DNA of 64,000 nt from Patiria pectinifera (lineage: Eukaryota > Echinodermata > Asteroidea > Valvatida > Asterinidae), in NCBI GenBank assembly GCA_029964075.1, contig CM057145.1:2604001-2668000 (forward strand), given 5' to 3'. Under the pieces are notes generated by a model, which had not been told where the DNA came from, did no database searches, and was given only the letters and a program-made list of their open reading frames with translations. A program made the position numbers and the translations under genes. Positions 55,933 to 64,000 of the stretch are shown in pieces. Within the stretch, counting starts at the first letter, position 1. Each line of letters starts with the position of its first letter.

Positions 55933-57490
55933 GGTTGTACTGACGACTTTGGATTCTGTCAGGAAAATTGTTGTCTGATCAGATGGCGATCTGACGAGTT
56001 TTGGGAGTTTGAAGTTCAGTCAGCTGATGCTCAGAACAGAGTGCCTAGACTAGACAGACCACCCTAGTTTTATTGCCCAAGCATGGAACATCACCCGATT
56101 CCGCACTGACCAATCAGCGGTTATCACCGATTCCCCACTTGATCTATCGACCAATGAAAGGAAACTGTTAGCAGTCACGTGTCCTTATTGCTGGCCTTGT
56201 GCAAAGAGTGCCTACCATTTGATTTCGTTGCCTTTACCCCTTCTACAATGAACAATTGAATCGTACATATGGTTGCATGTTTAGCGAAAAGCATCGGTTT
56301 ATTGAGGAATCGCACGCGACGTCGCAGCACACCCCTGGGCAAAACTGTCATAGAACTGGCCAGTGATTTTGTGAATACGTCTGGTTCTGCGCCATTGTGA
56401 CTCAATTCATGCCGTGCGATTGATCAGCTGTTGGCCTGGTTTTGAACTATAATATGAAAAATACACCGAACGACATAAATCATATTTATTTGGCAACCTT
56501 ATTTATTGCAAAAAGATGAATAATCTTAAATCTTAGTATGTGGGAGTGAAGTCGACAAGGATACCACAACAGAACACCAGGTGCAACAACACAGTTTCAA
56601 CAGGCTGGAACTTTGGCACCCATTATGACCTACACACAAGGGCGGATCGGGGGGGAGAGGGGGCAAAGGGGGCCATGCCCCCCAAAAACAAAACCATATT
56701 TTTTTTTATGTGACATCGTAATACAGGCAGGCAATGAGTACACCACCATCTTTTCCTCAAAAAAAAATGGTTAAAGTGGTCAGAAATTGCCTCAGATCGC
56801 ACCACAGAGCATCTAGAATCCAAAAAAAAATCGGGGCCCTTAAGCGGGCCCCGAACCCCACGCCGTAATTTTTTTGACCCACTTTTTTGGGGGACCAAAT
56901 TTTTTTTTGGCCCCACCCCAAAAAAATTGTGTTCTGGATCCGCCCTTGCCTACACAACAATTTTTCACTTGTTTTCTGATGATACAGTTTCATAGCGTTT
57001 TCACCCTCTTTCCCGTGGTGTCTACAAGTACGCTCCCAGCATCTCTCAACCTGATAGTGAATCGTTGAATTGCACGTTCCTATCTCTTGCACATGCAAAT
57101 TATGTACGTACGTGGTATGACATGAAAAACACATATTTGCTCCGATACAGCAACAGCATCAAAAATTATCTTAATAGGTTCATCACTTTTCCATTTTTTA
57201 AATCCCCATCCCAGACATGTTGCTAGAGGGGATTTCTGTCACAGCTTTTTTTCCATACCCCTGTGACAGAGTCTGGGCTGCATGGCCCAGTCTCGGATCT
57301 AGGTTAAATATCCTTTGTGTGGTTTATAGCTTTACATATTTCTTTGGGATTCTACCGCTGACTTTCTGCATTGCCCTTATAACAACAACTTTACTCTTTG
57401 TAATCGTTTTTTTTCCATGACATGACAGGCATACACTCGATAATCAATCACTCTGACAGCGTTTTTATTCGTTGAGATCCCCGTGTGCAT
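55933..57490. repeat. Right arm of the inverted duplication, with promoter of the aerolysin-like gene
   Basis: Homologous in reverse to 50440-52030. The nearest ~230 bp (56160 to 55933) hold the gene's leader and TATA-like CAATAAAACT, conserved with the orphan promoter at 51890. The match is broken by an inserted element at 56640-56945. Confidence 0.7.
56640..56945. mobile_element. Short-TIR element (AAGGGCGGATC) inserted in the right arm
   Basis: Starts AAGGGCGGATCGGGGGG and ends CTGGATCCGCCCTT. The interior is homopolymer-rich with GGGCCCC-type tracts. The left arm lacks it, which marks it as inserted after the inverted duplication. Confidence 0.6.
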
Positions 57491-57516
57491 GACAAACAAA
57501 ATAATCTAGTTGAATT

Positions 57517-57882
57517 AAGGCAAAAACGTCACAGATTTCAGGTATGCAGCTTGCCCCCAAAGTGGTGCGGCGACGTGGCTTTTTTTCTTACCGTTTTTCC
57601 CCCAAATGTCGGCTGATGACTGCAACTGGTGCCCAACTTAACTTAGTGCAAATATATGGGAGTCCAGAGAGGCCACATCAAGCTTATACTCGATCGTAAC
57701 CCCATCTAAAAAAACACGTTAAAATTGTGCAGCAGCAGAATTCCAGTCAAACCAGTGAGTTTGGCAGTTTTGAGACATCAGCTTTCATTGAAAAAAAACC
57801 AAACCGTTTTTATTTGGCTGTCGCGCATAGCTACGGCGACGCGCGCGCATACCAGAAACCGGAGACTTTTTCTTTTTTGCCT
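57517..57882 (+). mobile_element. AGTCTCCGG MITE, copy 5 (divergent)
   Basis: The left TIR is degraded (AACGTCACAGATTTCAGGTA) but the right TIR CATACCAGAAACCGGAGACT and the interior are intact. It is the oldest-looking member of the six. Confidence 0.8.
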
Positions 57883-58560
57883 AAAGTGACTGAGTAAAAT
57901 TTCCTCTTCCCAGGGCGGTGTAAACGTACATTCAATCTGAAAATCATTTCTTAAAAAACAAAAACAAAAACAATAGGAGATGTGACGAGTGTAAAAATCC
58001 CCCCCCCCCTCTATTTTTTTGGTTGATCCCTATTGGGTTTGACTCTTTAGGCTATTTATATTCAAATTAGCTGAGCGCCCTCAACGTCAGGTTTCGGGCA
58101 CTCCTTGCTGCGTCATTCACTTATTGTCGAAGACCAGCTAACATTGTCTTGTCATTTTCTGTCTTTGCCAATACAGAATAAATTCTGCCGATATCTACTC
58201 AAGAACATTGTCCGGTTCCTCATTTTAAAAGTGCCACGGAGAGAGAATCATTTCTTTTCCTGTGCTATCTTTCATTAGATGGTATCGCAGTACTCCTATT
58301 GGGACGGTTTGACAAACAAATTGTATAATGCCATTGTCCAGTGGTTACGGTGTACTGCGTTTGACTGATATACAATGGTGAGTTTGTTTTTTGCATTCAA
58401 TAGGGGACTTTGAACGATAGAGGACAATACGGTCCCCAATTCTCAAAGGTCCCTAATTTGGCAACAGTGTACGAAACATTTGTGAGGTCTTCCTAACAAG
58501 TTTAAGTACAAACACAAAAGGGACAGCATAGGGGGTGCCATTGCAGGGAAATACACACGT
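57883..58560. other. Gene-free spacer and possible SINE head
   Basis: CCAGTGGTTACGGTGTACTG at 58338 resembles a pol III A-box region, but lies too far from the B box at 58568 for an intact tRNA unit. A C run lies at 58000-58010. No gene. Confidence 0.35.
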
Positions 58561-58564
58561 GCAT

Positions 58565-58700
58565 ATGCGTGGGTTCGAACCCTGCCAGGAACATGGTGCT
58601 TGTGCCCTTCGGCAAGACACTTTACTACGACTGCCTCTCTCCACCCAGAGGTATGAATGGGTACCTGTGAGGGTAGAGGACCGACTGTGCACTGATATCG
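58565..58700 (+). repeat. SINE body (tRNA-derived)
   Basis: GTGGGTTCGAACCCTGCC (B box) is followed by CTTCGGCAAGACACTTTAC, CTGCCTCTCTCCACCC and ATGAATGGGTACCTG. This order is familiar from tRNA-derived SINEs of marine deuterostomes; I recognise the pattern but cannot name the family. Confidence 0.6.
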
Positions 58701-59235
58701 GCTACCCCGTGGTCTCTTCAGTTTCTCCTGCGATTCAGCAACTAAAAGTCCGTATAAATCATTTTCCAAAAGTTCACACTTCAGGTACGGCCAGACACGT
58801 ACTCTGTCGCCATCCTAATCCAAGTTGTTCTTTACCATTAGGTTGTTTATGAACAAGTCTGGCTCTGCCGGCGCTGTTGTGCATTGTCTCCATTCATGCC
58901 GTGTGATCAATCACTCGTTGGCCTCTTTTCGAATTGTAGTGAAAGGAGCGTGTTTTCTTTATTCATGAACTTTTGCAAAATAGTGCGGAGGTTCAAACCA
59001 AAATCAAGGCTAAGTCGAGTGTTTGATACTTTAAAGCGATAGTCATTTTTTTCCCCACTAGCCAAACACTGAACATATAAAGCAAATCTAGGCCTAATCC
59101 TCTACAAGTGAAGTGTTTACGGTGGGCCTATTTAACTGCCAGGGTTTTCCACAGTGAATACCAGATCATTACAACTTCAAGAAAATATGATGCGAATATT
59201 GACGGCAATAATACCGGGGAGCGATCGCGACAATT
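58701..59235. other. Gene-free spacer
   Basis: ACGGCCAGACACGTAC near 58788 and CTCTGCCGGCGCTGTTG near 58862 resemble the flanks of the inverted duplication, but the match is weak. No gene. Confidence 0.3.
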
Positions 59236-59237
59236 AT

Positions 59238-59430
59238 TTTTGAGGTGAATAATCACGTCAGTATTTGCAACCTGATTGCGAGACGTAACATTTTGACGTG
59301 AATAATGACGTCAAAATTTGCCGGCGAAGAGAGCGAACGTGAATTCTTGACGTGAATAGTTACGTCAAAATACTTGCGACCGGTGAACGAGAAGCGAATT
59401 ATCTTGTTGTCGTGAACAATGACGTACACT
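59238..59430. repeat. Four spaced copies of a palindromic TGACGTgaataatGACGTCA motif
   Basis: Centres near 59249, 59303, 59359 and 59416. The best copy is TTGACGTGAATAATGACGTC followed by A; others vary by one to four bases. The spacing is about 55-57 bp, so this is a tandem array with the palindrome best conserved. Confidence 0.65.
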
Positions 59431-59477
59431 ATTCGCAATTTGTGGTGTCCCTTTAAAGCCAACTGACTAGGAACTAT

Positions 59478-59848
59478 GGCCAAAAAAAAAGTCTCCGGTT
59501 TCTGGAATGCGCGCGCGTCGCCGTAGCCATGCGCGTCGGCAAAATGAAAAAGTTTTTTTTTTCAATGAAAGATGATGTCTCAAAACCGCCAAACTCACTG
59601 ATTTGACTGGAATCCTGCAGCTGCTGCACAATTTTAACGTGTTTTAAGATTGGGTTATGGTCGAGAATAAGCTTTATGTGGCCTCTCTGGACTCCCATAT
59701 ATTTGCACTAAGTTTAGTCGGACACCATTTGTAGTCATCAGCCGACATTTGAAGCCAAAAAATCAGGTAAAAAAAAAAAAAAGCCGCGTCGCCGCACCAC
59801 TTTTTGGGCAAGATCCATACCAGAAACCGGAGACTTTTTTTTGGGGGC
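59478..59848 (-). mobile_element. AGTCTCCGG MITE, copy 6
   Basis: Reverse-oriented full-length copy with both TIRs. It carries a 3-bp CTG expansion in the GCAGCTGCTGCAC interior. Confidence 0.85.
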
Positions 59849-59849
59849 T

Positions 59850-62200
59850 ATAGGTGGGATTTCCAGAGAGGGCGCTATACACAATGCAATGTGTTTTTTC
59901 CCCCAGGAAAATACACTATACAAGATTAAAATGAACCGTTTTACCTGTAGTAACTGTAGTTCTTTAGTCGATACTGCTAATGACTATGCACGGAAAGATC
60001 ATAAGTCAATTTGTAACATTCCTTTTTAATAATTAATTTTAAAAGTTTTGTTTTGTTTTGTTCGAGGGGAAAATAAATCCATAGAATAAATAGATCCAAG
60101 GAACTCCAATGAAACATTTGACTATAATTCCCGTGGAAAGGGGGTAAATGAAACCGAATTGCGTTTTTTTTCAATCCGTGAAAGAGCGGCAGAATGTGAG
60201 AGTATGACAAATTGTAAAACAGGAAGTTGTTTTTAAGGGAAATGTGACATCCCATTCGTCTACTGTAGAAATTTGCATTGCACTTAAATGTTTCTCTATA
60301 ACTCGAAAAATGAGGGCGCTGTTTTCGAACACGATTTTGTTTTGTTCCTTCCCCGCATTCACTCGTAACTGTGCGTTGGGAAGGGCTGATGAGCTTCACA
60401 AAAATCTTGTGAAAGAAGTGGGGATAACATTGTGGGTATCTGACCATGACTATATAAAGACATTTAGCTGCAACTGTTTAGGACCACGGTTATCTAATGT
60501 GCACAAGCACTATCCGAACATTTTTCGTATAGAAATGCATACATTCCATACCGGATGTGAATTCTTTTTCGTTTCGGAACAAGTGGACAAATTTCAAGTC
60601 GCACACTGAATATGCAATTTGACCCTTCGTGAATTCCAAACGGAGCCTGAGCAAGTGATGGAAATGGAAGATTTAAAAACAGATGTATCATTTGACAGAT
60701 TTCCCTACATTATTACGCGTATTAAAAATAAGCATTTATTATTTGGAAAGAGTGACTCAGTCTTAACGGCCGTTTAAAACCTTGCAGGGTCGTGGCACGT
60801 GGTCACGTGCAGGTCACAGGTCATGCAAATCTATCCAATCAAAGCGTGAATTCATCAGCCCTTCCCAGCGTCCTGTTTGCAGCGCCGGGGGTGCGAGCGA
60901 ATCATCCGCATTGAGCAACGCCCCCATGCGTCAGAAAATACCAATTGTTTTCCAATCTGCAAAAGTCATACCCGATCCAGGGGGATAAGTTTTTAAGTTA
61001 CTGCCCAGCAGTGACCCGTTGACAGTATATTGTATTCAATGCCAAAATCACTTTAGACTAGAGACTCTGATGACAGTGTGGGTAAAAGTATTATTCGCCA
61101 CATGGTCCACAATGTGTCCACATGGTCCGCAATGATAAAGAAATCACATCCGGTATGGTGGATATGCATTTCCATGAGACAGGTTTTGGATAGCATGTGT
61201 GCGCATTGGCTAACCGTGGTCTTGGCAAACAGCTGCAGCCAGATGCTTTATACATAGGTCATAATAAATTACCCAGAATGCCATCCCCACTTCCTGACAA
61301 GATTCTGTGAAGCTCATCTGCCCTTCCCAGCGCCCTGTTTGCAGGGCAGGGGTACGAGCGAAGCTCAGTTTAGCCTCTGCATTGAACAGCGCCCCCAAGC
61401 ATCAGATAATCTTCCTGCGTGTTCAATCTGCAGTTTTCGCTCGTACCCGCCCTGCAACGTTGGGAACGGCTGATTATCTTTGGAATTTGATTGGATAGAA
61501 TTTGCGTGGCCTATGCATAGGACGTATAGCAGCCGCACACAATCGCGCTACAGCTGTTGACTAATCTTAGCGTGCTGTCTAGCTGCATGCGAATGGGTCA
61601 TGATAACCGTACTTCCTTCACAAGATATGCATGCGCCAATTTCCTAGCTTTTTTTTTTAATATTGATATTGTACGAGCCGTACCCCAATCATAACGGATT
61701 TGCTACAACGGTCATTTAATAAATTGTGGTCATACTCAAAGGCAGAGGCTTTAGCCAGCAAGTGGGGGAGGGAGAAGGGGTTTTTCCCCCAATATTTTGT
61801 AAAGACTGCTCTTTTCCATTCAAATGAATTATTAAATAGTGCCCTTCATTTGAAAAAAGAAGAAGTTATTTTTGTTTCTGAACGACCTTTAAAAGTCGCT
61901 TTTTTTTGTGCCCCTCATTCAGTGTGCGTTACCTTCGGTTTTGAACAGCGCCCCCATTGATAGATGGTACCAGTCCCCCCCCCCCTTAAAAAAATCTAAA
62001 TGGCCTTGCTACGCATTACATTTTTGAATGGTTGGTTGAAATATCATTTGGGGGAGTTGAATGGATTGGTCCAGTTTATAGCAACACTTCTACGAAACTT
62101 CATACATGTACAAATCAGGGAGTTATTTGACTTTTAGAATTTCGCAGAATAACTACCGCAAAGCTCGTGCCACGGGTGTCACATTATCATGTTCCTAAAT
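59850..62200 (+). repeat. Longer partner of the 52.4-53.6 kb segment
   Basis: Contains the ordered landmarks listed for 52370-53560, plus an extra block (60775-61500) with two inverted-related GCCCTTCCCAGCG/CCCTGTTTGCAG stretches that also match 47.5-48.1 kb. Open frames are not conserved between copies. Confidence 0.55.
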
Positions 62201-64000
62201 TGCTGTAAATTTTCCCAAGCTGGACATTCATGTGGCGCCAACAGCCGCGCGCCCTAATCATGACATAGTAGACAATGAAACTAACTCATCAAAAATAAAG
62301 GCATGACCTTAAATTGCATGTCACGCATTCTGATTCAATTGCAACAATGACACTTAAACAAATCCACCATCTACAAACAAAACAATTTATAAACACGTTA
62401 GGCCCAAAAACTATGCTACAAGTTATGCATATTTTATCTAACCATTTTTTTTCAAAATAGAAAACTGAACATTATTGTAACACTAATTAAATAAGCAGAA
62501 TGAAATTTAGATTGAGAGATTAGCATGCAGTGTTAATATACTACCAAAATATTCATAAACTGTTCGACACCAAACACTCACATTTAAATAAACAAGCCTA
62601 TGTTTCTCCTACTATTCAGAGCGAGAAAGCATGTTTTTGCATAATAATTTCCATAACTACGTATTATTATCTATTCATTTTTCATCAAGACTATTATCGT
62701 GTTACTATGTTAAGCTACATTATACATATATCCAGCGCCCTCTATTAAATTTCCTTATTCTGAAAGGCAGTTAAAATACAGTAGAATAGTTTGTAACATT
62801 TTCAAAGCATTTCTCGAGTATCAATTTGCATCTAATTCACGAGAAAGCCATTTTGGTCATGTTCCCTGAATGTATTGTATAAATTGTGAACAGCACTGTT
62901 GAATTGATGTTACCAGGCTATTTACGCATTCTAGCCTCACTTTCAATTTTTTTTTGTTTAAATGTGGCTTAGAATTAGGGAGCGTTTAATCACATAAGTT
63001 GAATTATTCATCGGAGCAGACTGGTATTAGTTTGTAACTAACTTTACGTCATTGCTTTCATTTCTCTTCGCAAGTTCCAAAAATTAAGATTTTACCTAGC
63101 TTTCTAAAAATAATACGCCCGACTCGTTAATAACCTTAAAGCTTGCTTCATGATACACGTATTTAGCGCCCTCTAATTTGGTTTCTTTATAATGTAAGTC
63201 TTTAAAAAGAAATAGAATAAGTACCAGTTTGTCACGGATATTAAAGCATTTCTCGATTATCCCTGTACTGATGCCAATTGATTGACATTTAATATAAACT
63301 CGAAGTTGTATATAAAAGTGTAATATTCGCTTAAAATCAAAATACAAAAATAAAATTACGTAACACATCTAGCCTAATTTGATGATTACCCTCTTATTAA
63401 ACATATACCAAAAACAGTACACACAAGCTAAACTAATAAATGTAAAGAGTAATATATAATACCATTTCTTTTTCAATTGTTAATCGAGTTACATTTTCTA
63501 AAGAGTAAAGTGACTACTTTGCTAAAAAATTGAAAAAGTAATTGAATCGTCATATTTGTTGTTATACGCTGTTTTGTGGGTATCGAACAATTGAAATAGC
63601 CAGTTTATTAAATTTGGATACTTGACTTCAATCTGAAAAGACATGGCATATTTTTGATTTTAATTAAACTGTTATGTTGTGAATTATAGCAAAATGTATT
63701 CAAAAACTGGGTTTCACGTCTGAGTGTATCTTCAACTTGGCGGCCTTATATAGCGCCCTCATTCGGCAACGTAAATGCCAATTCCAATGACGATGCCTCC
63801 ATGCTAAAACATAATTCTGTATATCAGCGAGCATCGGTTCTGATGATGATTTTTTTTAACCGACTTCGATAACCGGAATATTGATGATTTTTTTAAGCTT
63901 TTAATTTTCGGGATCATTTTGAGTGCTTCAATAGTCTTGCTCCAAGAATGCATTTGGATTGTATTTCCTTAATTCAAAGCCGGTCAGTGGCAAGCGAGGT
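62201..64000. other. AT-rich end of the window
   Basis: A diverged tandem pair is visible: TAGCGCCCTCTATTAAATTT (62736) with TTGTAACATTTTCAAAGCAT, against TAGCGCCCTCTAATTTGGTT (63164) with TTTGTCACGG and AAAGCATTTCTCGATTATC; period about 430 bp. A third TAGCGCCCTC occurs at 63742. No gene recognised. Confidence 0.45.

Noticed and set aside
55421..55978. 185-codon plus-strand frame opposite the aerolysin-like gene
   Set aside because: Antisense shadow of a genuine coding exon with lectin and aerolysin features on the minus strand.

Overview
The window is animal nuclear DNA: AT-rich, with widely spaced intron-containing genes and many short non-autonomous transposable elements. The gene set is a ubiquitin-like plus death-domain protein, a CYP2-type cytochrome P450, a 15-PGDH-like dehydrogenase, a C2H2 zinc-finger protein and a jacalin-aerolysin protein. 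Together with repeat vocabulary such as TAGGCCTA, ACATGTACATGT and GCGCCCTCT, this suggests a marine invertebrate deuterostome, most likely an echinoderm, though hemichordate or lancelet is not excluded. No ribosomal RNA, bacterial or viral gene was seen.

Layout. 0.2-2.1 kb (minus): a complete five-exon gene for a ubiquitin-like plus death-domain protein. 2.4-13.5 kb: gene-free, built from several diverged copies of one long repeat, two copies of a CRE+TATA promoter-like cassette, and hairpin elements. 16.0-20.6 kb (plus): a complete five-exon CYP2-clan P450 of 495 residues. 22.6-28.4 kb (minus): a complete seven-exon 15-hydroxyprostaglandin-dehydrogenase-like SDR of 266 residues, tail to tail with the P450. 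28.4-35 kb: foldback elements, MITEs and a perfect 60-bp palindrome. 35.3-37.7 kb (minus): a single-coding-exon twelve-finger C2H2 protein with an internal five-finger duplication. 38-50 kb: minisatellites, long palindromes, a MULE-like element with a 9-bp target duplication, and a 958-bp tandem duplication. 50.4-57.5 kb: a diverged inverted duplication whose right arm carries an intact jacalin-aerolysin gene and whose left arm keeps only the promoter and a broken 5' end. 57.5-64 kb: MITEs, a SINE-like segment, CRE-like repeats and AT-rich sequence without a recognisable gene.

How the genes relate. The convergent P450 and 15-PGDH-like gene could both act on oxylipins or xenobiotics, but that is only inference. 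The death-domain and aerolysin-like proteins fit innate immunity or cell-death functions by family. The most unusual signal is a set of foldback elements (about 3.3, 8.1, 8.5, 25.7 and 33.9 kb). They share short termini, and four of the five share an identical 15-bp hairpin apex, while their arm sequences fall into four unrelated types, each still self-complementary.
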